From: Saccoglossus kowalevskii
Lineage: Eukaryota > Hemichordata > Enteropneusta > Harrimaniidae
Direction: 5' to 3'
NCBI RefSeq assembly: GCF_000003605.2
Contig: NW_003132861.1
Coordinates: 74,796 to 89,859, forward strand
Length of the DNA stretch: 15,064 nt
The notes beneath the pieces are model-generated. The model had not been told where the DNA came from and ran no database searches. It saw nothing but the letters and a program-made list of their open reading frames with translations. The position numbers were made by a program, and so were the translations under genes. Shown here in pieces: positions 1-8,993 of this stretch; the stretch's first letter is position 1, and each line of letters starts with the position of its first letter.

Positions 1-683
1 AAACCTCTACGGATCATCATTCGTTTCGCAGCTTGTGTGATTGCATTAAAAATTTAAGGGGAGCATTTAGCTCCAAAAGGTACCCTGGTATCATTCATTT
101 AGGTATAGTTATTATGGTTAAAAAATTGCCATTTAAGCCCAGTTGCCTGATAATCATCAGGATGAATACGCACAGAGCGGTAAGCGCTTTTCAAATCTAC
201 CTTCGCCATATAATAATTATGCCCAATAACATGCAACGCATCCTTCAATGTCTGATATTTGAAAGGATCATGTGTAGCATAGTCGTTTAAAGCTCTACCA
301 GGGGGGGCGGCTACAGTCATGGATTAACCGGATTTCACTTTTGCTCTTGGGAATGGCTCCCAAAGCACTGACAATGGTCGGTTTCTTGGAAGTGGTGATA
401 TAATGACCATGGTAAATTTCATGTTTAATTTGGGTCTCCACCAAAGGACGAAGTAACTGATCAGTGGCTGATGCATAATTATGAGTTTCAGCAGATTTGA
501 AGAGCCCATCAAAATTATCCACAATATGAAAACCATGTTTGATGCCATCTAAAAGAAATTCCTTGTCAGGATCATCTCGCAGTTCCCATTCCCAATACTT
601 AAATCTGAGTCAACTTGCTGGTTTGACTGATAGGAGCCTGCCACCATGCTTTAGATGCAACATGCATCGAAGCCGTAACACTA
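1..683 (-). pseudogene. Decayed retrotransposon reverse transcriptase (DIRS/Ngaro-like), 5' part of the domain, running off the left edge
   Basis: An RT would copy element RNA into cDNA; this copy cannot. Read on the minus strand, three frames follow each other. About 683-602 gives a W-W-Q-A-P peptide. About 600-298 gives K-Y-W-E-W-E-L, then T-I-V-S-A-L-G-A-I-P-K and R-L-I-H-D-C-S. About 307-1 gives G-R-A-L-N-D-Y and V-D-L-K-S-A-Y-R-S-V (RT motif A, with its catalytic Asp codon at 195-197), then G-L-K-W-Q-F and P-F-G-A-K-C-S-P. This order matches RTs of tyrosine-recombinase retrotransposons common in molluscs, recognised from memory of the family. The Y-x-D-D motif would lie beyond position 1. 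Lesions seen: a frame change near 600-602, a frame change in the seven-G run at 301-307, and in-frame TAA stops at 99-101 and 54-56. No homology is visible above about 683. Family assignment is moderately sure; pseudogene status is very sure. Confidence 0.85.
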
Positions 684-1161
684 TATAAGATATATAAAAA
701 AGAAGTTTATTCTATTTATTGATACAAATTATCTATTTTGGATTCAATTAGAATTGAGGGTATTAGATAGTAATTCACTAGAACAGACTTTAAAGGTTTC
801 AACTCCTGTCACGTTGGATTTACACTGAACTCTCTTACAATCTGTTGGTGTATATGAAAAATGTACAGTCAAGCGTAAAACTGTATGCATTGAATATTTG
901 ATCGGTATTGTCACTGTTTATCCAGCGTATTAAGGACATGTTTTTTTTTTCTCCTTCAACTCCTGGTGGATTAACTAAATGTAAATGGTTATTTATATTT
1001 AAAAATGAAAAAATATCTTACTGTTAGCTTCGCCTGTAAAGTTAAGTAATCCATCAATAATATACTTACCGGGGTAATAGTTTTTATGAGAATATGTTAA
1101 TGTGTCCATGAGTCACCAGTTATGAACTATATGTATATTGAGTGAATAACCACACCTAGTA
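684..1161. other. AT-rich spacer, no gene recognised
   Basis: Unassigned DNA between the RT fossil and the first TIR element. It holds a T10 run at 941-950 and a 36-codon minus-strand frame (1109-999) followed by donor-like GTAAG sequences, but an in-frame TGA lies two codons upstream and the peptide is not recognised. The 10-base phrase TCAACTCCTG occurs twice (about 799 and 955). Nothing else stands out. Confidence 0.5.
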
Positions 1162-1580
1162 AGGCCAGACTTTTATTATCCCTTGTTTCGCGAACCCGCC
1201 GAATGAACAGGAGCCGAAAATGAAATAAAAATAAAATTTTATTTCAGCGTAATTTCTCGCGCCCGCCGACTTGTAAGTGCAAAAAATTGCTAAAAAAAAA
1301 TATTTTTATCTTCATTTTTTTTCTGCCCGCCGCATAACAAACCCAAGTTGCATTTTCGTGGGAGTATCATGATCAAAGTACCGAAGTCCCGCGCAGATGA
1401 GAAACAAGGTTATACATGGAATCAAATTTTATATCATTTCTTCTCTCCGATCAATGATCTCACTTACAATTCTTTGAGAATCACACAAATCTAATGGAAA
1501 AAAAGAATTAATTATATTTTTTTTCCGCCCTCCTCAAAAAAATTGCCATATAGAAACAAGGAATAAGAAAAGTCTGGCCT
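1162..1580. mobile_element. MITE-like DNA transposon, 419 bp, 28-bp TIRs beginning AGGCCAGACTTTT
   Basis: The left end (1162-1189) begins AGGCCAGACTTTT and ends CCTTGTTTC. The reverse complement of the right end (1580-1553) matches it over 28 bases with two mismatches. The interior has no open frame, so the copy is non-autonomous. Boundaries fit either AGGCC...GGCCT with no clear duplication, or a TA duplication at 1160-1161 and 1580-1581 (left TA, right TA), which shortens the right end by one base. The interior carries CCCGCC-type words (near 1195, 1261, 1324 and 1526), much richer in C and G than the flanks. The word GAGAAACAAGG near 1395 repeats part of the terminal sequence internally. 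The superfamily is not determined; a TA target would suggest a Tc1/mariner- or PIF-like helper. Confidence 0.85.
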
Positions 1581-3296
1581 AATGTACAATGTAAGAATTT
1601 AAACTCATTGAATACTGTTGGAAAGGGCACACAAATTAATTGCCATTTCTATCTAGTCATCTGCCATCAATCAACAAAACTGGGGCAATGCCCTAAATGG
1701 GGCAACTTTGTTTTCATGGCCCGAAAAAGTAATGAAATTTTGACGATTAATGGATCAATAATATATGTAGAAAAATGAAATAAAATAGAAGAGCTGAAGA
1801 CAAACCTAAAAGAAAATTTATGGAAAATTTATTTTAATATTTAATACACAATATCTATTTTTTATTCTGCCTATTATAAATCAAACAAATGAGGTTTGTG
1901 TGAATTTCTTGTGAATTACCAATTACTATGGCAACACAACATTTTTGCCCTGATTAGGAACAAATTAAAGCAATTTTCCATTTCTTGACCTGAAAATATC
2001 TTATTTTATTTGAGTATTTACTAAGTTTCATAAACATGTAATGTACCGTTATACTGAGAAGGAAATTTTGAATAAATTTCATTTTTAAAGATCTACAACA
2101 GATTGAATCAATTATTGCAAAATTGTTTGGTACATAAATGTATGCATGTCTTCTTCGTACCTCCCTTTCTCTCCGTCAAGATCTCAGTTGACTATCTTTG
2201 AGCCTATGATGGCTACATTGAGCATTTCAATGACAGCAATTCATTTGTGATTCGATCTGTTTTACAAGTTGAATCCACAAATTTACCTGTTTTCCCCTCA
2301 GAGATAACTTACAATGTACCAATATGTGCGTACATAAATATATAAATTGTTTTGTTGTTCTTTGTATAAATGCCAAATTTAGAAAAAAGAAAAGAATGAA
2401 TTTTCAGCAAAATAAAAGCAAAAATATACAACAATGTTAAAATTAAAATAAAAAGCTGTGCATGCATTGAAAACAAATCAGGATTAAAAAAGATGAAAAA
2501 AATTCTGGCCAATTGAAAGCTAAAACTTTTCTCTTGTGTGTAGCTAATTTGCATATGAACACATGACTTCCTGGGTGAGATCAAATCTGGTAAAACAAGA
2601 CTACAATTACCAAAGGTAATAGCAGGTATACTGATGACATCTCGTAAACTACAGACTGTACACACAGGTTTAATTGTGATCTGTTACTGTAATGGGAACA
2701 TTCTGTTTGCAATTTGAACTGCTTTTATCTTTAATGGAGTTTGAGCAAAATCCAAATTTAGCATGATTGAGAAAATACGCAATGCATTGTGGGAGATGAA
2801 TTCCCACTAACTAGAAAAAACATCACACTTTAATAAAACTTAAAATTAATTTTAAATTTTTTGATTATTTGTATCAATCTCCAATATACCTGTGTAATAA
2901 CATCATCCTTAACAAAATATTGTCTGGTGACCGAGTTTCTTCTTCATTGCCATTATAATTAGCTAATTATAGAAATCTGTGAAGAAAATGATATCTACAA
3001 TTCTAAGCAGATCCTTTGTGATGCCTTGATAAAATTGATACATTGTATAAACATTGTCCTACAATTTTTTGTGATATGTCTTGCTGCTAGCTGTTTTAAG
3101 GATTAAGATAGTTTTTATATTATTCATGTAATTTACTGTATGTGTTTTTAAATAGATGTGATAACTACATGTATAAATATAACATAATCATCATAGAATC
3201 ACTCAATGTAATACTTTGGGTGCAACAAAGGCATTCTTCTCTCTTTATAAATATTTATCACACTTCAAACTGAAACAAGATGTTTCTATATTGGCC
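1581..3296. other. AT-rich non-coding stretch, no gene recognised
   Basis: No repeat boundary or coding exon is visible. The longest open frame in the window lies here on the minus strand (2665-2309, 118 codons), but it opens with GTG, its first Met is well inside, and its product is a run of Phe, Ile, Leu, Tyr and Lys typical of translated AT-rich DNA. An X-box-like motif lies at 1922-1935. Two GGGGCA words near 1682 and 1699 surround TGCCC, a small local inverted repeat. Confidence 0.5.
1922..1935. promoter_or_regulatory. X-box-like palindrome ATTACTATGGCAAC
   Basis: The 14 bases fit the general RFX-factor X-box pattern RYYNYY-N(1-3)-RRNRAC with a two-base spacer. RFX proteins bind such sites upstream of ciliary and other genes in animals. 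No gene start is recognised nearby, so binding or function is not shown. Confidence 0.25.
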
Positions 3297-3315
3297 GATT
3301 CAATGACATTGAATC
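3297..3315. repeat. 19-bp palindrome GATTCAATG-A-CATTGAATC
   Basis: Two perfectly complementary 9-base arms surround a single central A. The loop is too short for a stable RNA hairpin, so this is better read as a symmetric protein-binding-type site or a chance palindrome. Confidence 0.6.
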
Positions 3316-4608
3316 ATTTTTAAAGACTTTGTTGTACAATGTGTTGATTGGCTGGTTTGGTTCAATCTATAAAGATAAAGGAAATGCCATTTTTGCACCG
3401 AGAGTAATTAAAATTTCTACTAAACATTGGTGAATACATCATTTCTTTTTTATTTCTATTAATTCTTTGAATAATGTTTCATTGGATGGAATACTACATA
3501 AGATATTTTTTCTCTTAAAGTCTTTGAATGACTTGGGGTCATTTTGAAATACACTGTAAATACTTCAAAGTGGTTATCTTATAAAACTCAGAACAGTACA
3601 CCTGTATAAACTGCATCTCTTAAGAGTTGCTTTCAGCCTGGAGATATAAGCTACAGAAAGTCTCCTGCTTCAAACCTAATGCACACATACAGTATGTTCC
3701 ATACACCCACAGAGCAATCCTGCAACCTGCACTGTAAGCTGCAGATCAGAAATCTTACATTCTTCAAAATGATTTTTCTCATGTAAACATTGACACACTT
3801 AATTGTGGTCTTGCGTGGCTTCCTAATTTGTAATCTGGAATAAACTCAAACAATAATTTTTTGTCATTACTTTACATATTCCTTATTCAATTTTCACCTT
3901 AAAAAACTACTTGAGTGTTTTGTATCGTAAATACACCTGTTAGCAAATATACATAGTATGTATCTTGTGGATGTTTTCAATTTTATTTTTAAATTATTAA
4001 AAAAAAAAATTATTAACAAAAGACTGTTTGACAAAAAAAAAAGCCCATTTTATCCGCATTACAAAATTCCTGTATTTAAATTTGATGTTTACAATTTTAT
4101 TACTTTCTTGTACGGGATATACCTGTACTTGTGTTTCGACCATTGTACCATACATCATTAGTATTTTGCCAAGGTAACTATGCAACTACAATGCATGCTC
4201 ATTATTACCAAGCAGTCTTATTTTATTCAATTCTATTCCTTGTTAAAAGGATATCCTGTAGTCTGGATCTCTTTAACATGACTCAGATTGTCCGCTAATG
4301 CCTGCTAATGAGGCCTATGGCACTACTGAGTACAGTGTTAGTTGTATGGACCAATAACCAAGCTAATATTCAAACAAAAAATGTGTACACGGTAAAAGCA
4401 CTGTTTACGCTGATGAAATTTTAAAAAAATGTGTTGCGATGACCTATTCATCACCACCAATCTTATCCACCAGACTGCATTGTTATAATGTATATTTCAA
4501 GAATTGACAAGAAAGACGTAAATGTAAAGAAAAAATAATTCCAAACCTACCCAATTATTATGGGTTTAGCCGCAATGTTAGCAGTACCACCCAATTACCT
4601 GCTTTGGC
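3316..4608. other. AT-rich non-coding stretch, no gene recognised
   Basis: Contains A-runs near 4000-4008 and 4035-4042 and short open frames of 62-67 codons that overlap on opposite strands across the same low-complexity DNA. CCTGTATAAACTG at 3601-3613 matches the half-unit of the tandem array at 8994-9846. No exon, RNA gene or element boundary is seen. Confidence 0.5.
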
Positions 4609-4649
4609 CTGTTGAAAGCAAATTCTTTACCGCATGTGCTTTTCAACAG
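4609..4649 (+). repeat. Short hairpin, 12-bp stem with one bulge and 16-base loop
   Basis: CTGTTGAAAGCA at 4609-4620 pairs with TGCTTTTCAACAG at 4637-4649, leaving one extra T bulged. The stem is shorter than a typical animal microRNA precursor (about 25-30 pairs) and the flanks do not extend it well. It may be an isolated fold or a remnant of a small inverted-repeat element. Confidence 0.45.
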
Positions 4650-5880
4650 AGCAGTGAGTAATAGTGAAAGCAGTTGGATGGTATTCATGTCTTGTAGCAG
4701 GATGTAATTTGCATAATATTACATGTTATCACCACAAAATGTACGAGAAGTCTGGTGTTAACAAAAGCTCTTTCTGGTTTGTTCATTTTGTTTTCTGTTT
4801 TTTAATGGATTTTTCGGCTAGTGACAGAATGCTATATCTTATATGTAATGGCACCTTAATGTCCAATACAGCTTGCCTTGTATGGCCTGTGACATCATCC
4901 AATAGGACAGAAAAGTATTTCCACCATAATGGATTTTTGCAAAGGATTATGGGTTGAAACCATAGAGGGCGCTTTTTTTTGGGGGGGGGGCATCTCATAT
5001 TTTTTCCATACTGCCCTGTTTTAACATCAGCTGTAAACCTCCCATGTTTTCTAGCTTTTTCAGTAGTTTTTTATTGTTAAATGTGTGGTTATATTGTCGG
5101 ACTATCAAGTGAATTTATTGAGAAGATTGTTTTAAAGTATCTACTCTTTTTGGCTCCAAGCTGTCTATCTGTAGAAACCTTAGAGACAGGTAAGTGTATC
5201 TGTTAAATTTGATCACTCAACTAGAAACGTGAGGTCTGTAATGTTTCTGATAATTGATGGACAGTGAATTCACAAAGATTTACCTTTAATTGTTTCAAAT
5301 TATTGCAGGGTGCAGTAGTTCAAAACAAAAACACATAAGCCCTAAAAAAAAAATGTTTCTAATGAAATTTGTTGTTGTTTTAATGAGGGAGATAGGCTAA
5401 AATATTTGATAGTGCACAAATTTTGTAGATATCATCAGTCTGTCAAAACACGATGCTCTGCAATAAAAAAAAAAGATTGGCCCGCACATTGTTTAGTGGT
5501 GTGCATGCTGATCAGAAACATGAATACATGTGCAAATATAGCATTGAATTATGGAACACTGAAATATAAAATGTCATCTGCAGAATGCAACTTTAATAAA
5601 TAAATCAGAACAGTCCACATATTTTTGCCTGCCACAACTTTTATAAATATTCAAACCACACATTAAACTAATGAAATATTTTGCATGTCCTCAGGTAATG
5701 GCCGCCTTCTAGTTATTAGTCATGCGTTGTGCTGTTAAATGTAAACAGAGTTATTATTATGAATGTGTATGAATAGACGTATAGAATCACCTATGCATGG
5801 GTTTCAGTTCATTTAGTCTACCAATTTTATGAGTGGCATAAGAGGCATACACAAACAGGTTGCGTATGAGGATTCCTAGC
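4650..5880. other. Non-coding stretch with a possible but unproven first exon
   Basis: TGACATCA (4890-4897, CRE/ATF-like) and CCAAT (4899-4903) lie close together. About 180 bases later an ATG at 5081 opens a 41-codon frame that crosses ACAG|GTAAGT at 5186-5195, the best splice-donor match in the window. The peptide is not recognised and a stop precedes the ATG directly. A 97-codon frame at 4664-4957 starts on GTG and is opposed by a 71-codon frame, so neither is convincing. The rest, including 5207-5880, shows no gene or repeat. Confidence 0.35.
4973..4990. repeat. Homopolymer junction T8-G10
   Basis: Eight T (4973-4980) are followed by ten G (4981-4990), directly after CATAGAGGGCGC. A pure G10 run stands out in this AT-rich window. 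It could be a real homopolymer or a length error in sequencing or assembly. The run length should be treated as uncertain. Confidence 0.8.
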
Positions 5881-6180
5881 TGTTATCAGTGCTTAGATGA
5901 AATATACCGCTTGAGACGAAATACTTGATTTATCGCTATAATTTACAATTGCTTGATCCGTAGCGACTCGATTGAAGAGGGATGTGATTTAGCACAGATC
6001 TGAATCTTAATTACGCGGACGTGAATATAGTGCAGCATTTATTTGTGACTCGTGTGATGCTCGCACTGAGAGGAAATAACACACAATTTGATTAATACCG
6101 TGGACTTGGTGTTCAATTGTACATATTTGAATTGCTGTGCCCATCGGGGGATGAAGAGCAGTGTTACAATTCGGTGAGAC
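5881..6180. other. CpG-denser island without a recognised gene
   Basis: I count about 14 CpG in these 300 bases, against about 4 in the preceding 300 and about 1 in the following 300. The sequence is otherwise unremarkable and no exon or repeat family is recognised. Such an island may mark unmethylated regulatory DNA, a first non-coding exon, or a young repeat not yet decayed by CpG mutation. GGTGAGAC (about 6173) and AAGGTAAAT (about 6206) are donor-like but weak. Confidence 0.4.
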
Positions 6181-6820
6181 CCAAAATCTACAATTAACAG
6201 TTGATAAGGTAAATTTGATAGTTGTTTTCAAAATATACAATTGTGCATTATCCAACAGTATAATAGTATTTTATTTTTTTATATAGTTTAACCATGAAAA
6301 GCTCCCCCCCCTTTTGTTTGTAAGTTTCCATTTATTTTGTGTCAGATGATTGGTTTTTCAATTTTTTGTCCAATTACCATCATTGGTATCGTTTCACTAT
6401 TCTTTGAGTATTTTAAAAATTTGCATTTTTTTATTATTATTAAATTACCTGACAAATTACAGAAAATAATGGAAGAGTATTTTTATTATATATATTAATA
6501 TAATATTAATTTTATTATAATTATGGACCAAATTAAGTATGAGTAATTGGTTGTTGTGTAAAGTATTGTTTGCATTGTTATAATAACTACAAAAATATTA
6601 TTAGTAATTAAATTAGAACTTATTGTTAATGATCATATACCTCGTACTGCCCAGGTTTGTAATTGTATGGAAAGTTCCCCATCACATCAGGGCAATAATT
6701 TCCTGTATCATGTTTCATTAATCAAAACAATGGTGTTTAAGGTCATGCCTTGGTACTTGTAATTACACCTATAAAGTATGTGATAAAACCTTTATAAACT
6801 GACTATGGCTTTTGTTGTAT
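6181..6820. other. Very AT-rich stretch, no gene
   Basis: Includes a C8 tract at 6303-6310 and an almost pure A+T segment around 6478-6530. Inside that segment, 6494-6510 is a palindrome of two 8-base arms (ATTAATAT and ATATTAAT) around one A. No element or exon is recognised. Confidence 0.5.
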
Positions 6821-7020
6821 TCGGCCGTACAGTTTACGCATCCTCACAAGCTTCCGCCGCATGACCTAAGTTCGAAAAAGCCATCCAGTCCATAAAGATT
6901 AATATCTCCTAGCAAATACAAATTAAAGAATTTACCAAAGATGAGTTTCGAGTTATTGCGCCATCAGTCGGTTTCTGTGTGAGAACGGTCGTTAGTTTTC
7001 AGCTTGCATAATTTCTTCGC
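6821..7020. other. Second CpG-denser island without a recognised gene
   Basis: About 12 CpG occur in 200 bases (for example TTCGGCCGTACA, CTTCCGCCGC and AACGGTCG), well above the neighbouring DNA. GACT..ATGGCTTTT at about 6801 and its complement near 6875-6890 form a weak inverted pair across the left part. No coding exon could be read here. Confidence 0.35.
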
Positions 7021-7054
7021 TGGTTTCCCTGGTGAGCTGTACATGTACAAGCAT

Positions 7055-7781
7055 TGAAATCCCCCTCCCCCTCCTACGCAGATGAAATCAAAACATTTTT
7101 ACACATCACCAGAGTGCACAAGTTTCTATGGTAACGACGAAACTCAAAACTTGTCTACTCTGACCGCAGACATTGAATACCTGCATTAATTTGTACCCTG
7201 AGAATATTCCTTGAGTGAAAATTATATATGTGCCACACAGAATATAGCACACATACAATGCACATGTAAGTCAATACTTGTATGATGACTTTGTCTGCGT
7301 TGCTACACCAAACATTGTGGACTGTGTGATTTATCAGTAGAATACCAAATATATCAGCAGTTTAAAAGTTCCATGATTACTGCTGAATTAAACTAACTGT
7401 AACCATGGTATACAAAATTGTTTTCATTAGTGTTTGAATGACCCCTAGCATTGTGTGAAAATTTAATAAAAAGTGTAGCACGTGTAACACTTACCAAGCT
7501 ATCAAATCAATCTTTCTCGTTTATAAATAGATGTTTAATAAAAGTGAAGTGAATTCTGGGATATGCTCATAACCTTTGACCACAATCTTGAGTTTGGGGC
7601 AGTTTACTCAAATTTACCAAAACCATTTACTTATTTCATCTCAATTGATTTTACTGATTTTTCATTTTTTTTCTGTATTTTTTATAAACATTTTGGTTAT
7701 AATTTTGAACTTTAATAATAATATATAGATATACTGCAGTTGTTATGTTCAAATTTCATCTGCGTAAAGGGGGTGATTTCA
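7055..7781. mobile_element. Possible degraded inverted-repeat element, 727 bp
   Basis: The left arm (7055-7088) reads TGAAATC, a C-rich tract, then ACGCAGATGAAAT. The reverse complement of 7781-7753 has the same three parts in the same order: TGAAATC, a C-rich tract, then the identical 13 bases. The C-rich parts differ in length and no clean target-site duplication is visible. The interior has no open frame. The ordered three-part match argues for a decayed transposon; chance or an inverted local duplication is also possible. Confidence 0.35.
7122..7135. promoter_or_regulatory. X-box-like palindrome GTTTCTATGGTAAC
   Basis: Matches the RFX-factor X-box pattern in both half-sites with a two-base spacer, and shares TTNCTATGGNAAC with sites at 1922 and 8083. 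It lies inside the possible element 7055-7781. Function is not shown. Confidence 0.3.
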
Positions 7782-8714
7782 CTGCATCAATGTTTGATAG
7801 TTTTTGATTCAAGTATTCACTCTCTAATGAAATATTACAGAAAAAACATCTATTTATTTCTTACGCACACAAAGCAATAAAAAATAAATAGCGACACATC
7901 ATGAAAAAAAAAAATTTAGCTCAGAACTAAATGAAAGAAAAAAATAATATTCAAAGTAGTTCTATCTAGTTTACCACCTCACTGACCCTAACTCCAAAGG
8001 TTGCAATTTGTAATACTTCAAAATAAACATGTATGCTACACTTATTAGCTAACTGTAATATCATTGACAAATCAGAGTTTTTGTTTCTATGGAAACAGAC
8101 ACATTTAGGAATACCAATTTTTTTTTTTTTAATTTGCATTTTCATTAGTCGTCTGATATTACGTTTAACTTCTTGATACCATATTATGTATTGAAGTGTG
8201 TAGTGTATTGAGTTTCTTAATTTCAATATCTTAAATTTATCCTCCACGATCATTGATCTGATTTTCAAACTGTCTTTTACTGTGTATATTCCACTTCAGC
8301 AAAAATCCATTCAATGTTTTGTCAATATTTTTCAAGCAGCGGAAGAAAAAACTTGCATCGATCTTGCTGTGATTCATCACGTATATGTAGCATGTACATC
8401 ATGTAGTTTCCCGTTATTCCGTCAGAAACGAGGATGCATAACTGGACCTGTTTCTGCAAAAAAACAACATGTACATTACAACAATCATAATTATTGAACC
8501 AGTTAGTAAATGGATCACCAGCTGAGGCATATGTGAGGGTCTGCCAAAGTCCTTTTTAAAAAAACCTCTGTTAAGCATGCACTGACAGTGTGATATATTG
8601 TACTTCTACTGAAATGAAACGTGATGAAACTTTGCGATGTGTTCAGTATTGATCATAATTATCAAATATTTTCAGATTCTTTGATCTAATACGATAATTA
8701 CAAACAAAATCATA
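7782..8714. other. AT-rich non-coding stretch, no gene recognised
   Basis: Contains A- and T-runs (near 7903-7913 and 8120-8131) and one X-box-like motif (8083-8096). Open frames of 100 codons (8268-7966, minus) and 71 codons (8282-8497, plus) are present; both lack a recognisable domain and read as translated AT-rich DNA. No repeat boundary is seen. Confidence 0.5.
8083..8096. promoter_or_regulatory. X-box-like palindrome GTTTCTATGGAAAC
   Basis: A near-symmetric 14-base motif fitting the X-box pattern, 961 bases from an almost identical motif at 7122. The flanks of the two sites do not align, so they do not look like two copies of one longer repeat. Confidence 0.3.
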
Positions 8715-8926
8715 TACTGTAGAGTACTTTATTTTCGCTTGGAATTTATTTTCGCTATTTTCGCTGAAGGGATGATTTCGTGAAAATAAAATCCAGCGAA
8801 TATACTTTTTTCCCTATATTTCACATTAAACTCATCAAAGATCAGTGAAAATAAATTCCATACAAAATGCCCAAAAAGCCTTTTCAGCGAAAATTAATTC
8901 CAGCGAAAATAAAGTATTCCACAGTA
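8715..8926. mobile_element. MITE, about 208 bp, TIRs CTGT..TACTTTATTTTCGCT with TA duplication
   Basis: The left arm (8717-8756) begins CTGTAGAGTACTTTATTTTC. The reverse complement of the right end (from 8924 inward) begins CTGTGGAATACTTTATTTTC and continues in parallel for about 40 bases, with three mismatches and one single-base gap. TA at 8715-8716 and 8925-8926 fits a TA target duplication, as made by Tc1/mariner- and some PIF-like transposases. The interior has further copies of TTCGCT and its complement AGCGAA, so much of the element can fold on itself. There is no open frame, so it needed a transposase from elsewhere. Similar TTTATTTTCGC repeats are, to my knowledge, abundant in bivalve genomes. 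Confidence 0.85.
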
Positions 8927-8993
8927 ATCCATTTGCATACTAGTTTTCATGATTTTGACATTGTTACTAGATTCACATGCATTATTATGTATT

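Noticed and set aside
324-548. 74-codon minus-strand frame over the RT region
   Set aside because: It is an out-of-frame shadow of the RT reading frame, which carries the family motifs.
999-1109. Minus-strand 36-codon frame with coding-like peptide and donor-like GTAAG sequences
   Set aside because: An in-frame TGA lies two codons upstream, no acceptor gives an open exon, and frames of this length are common by chance.
4664-4957. 97-codon plus-strand frame
   Set aside because: It starts on GTG, is overlapped by an opposite 71-codon frame, and shows no domain or conserved composition.
4964-4978. CTCF-like core TAGAGGGCGC
   Set aside because: The right part fits, but the required CCA-type left half does not, so the match is incomplete.
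6801-6890. GACT..ATGGCTTTT inverted pair as a small transposon
   Set aside because: The match is about 13 bases with a gap, and no duplication or similar inner sequence supports it.
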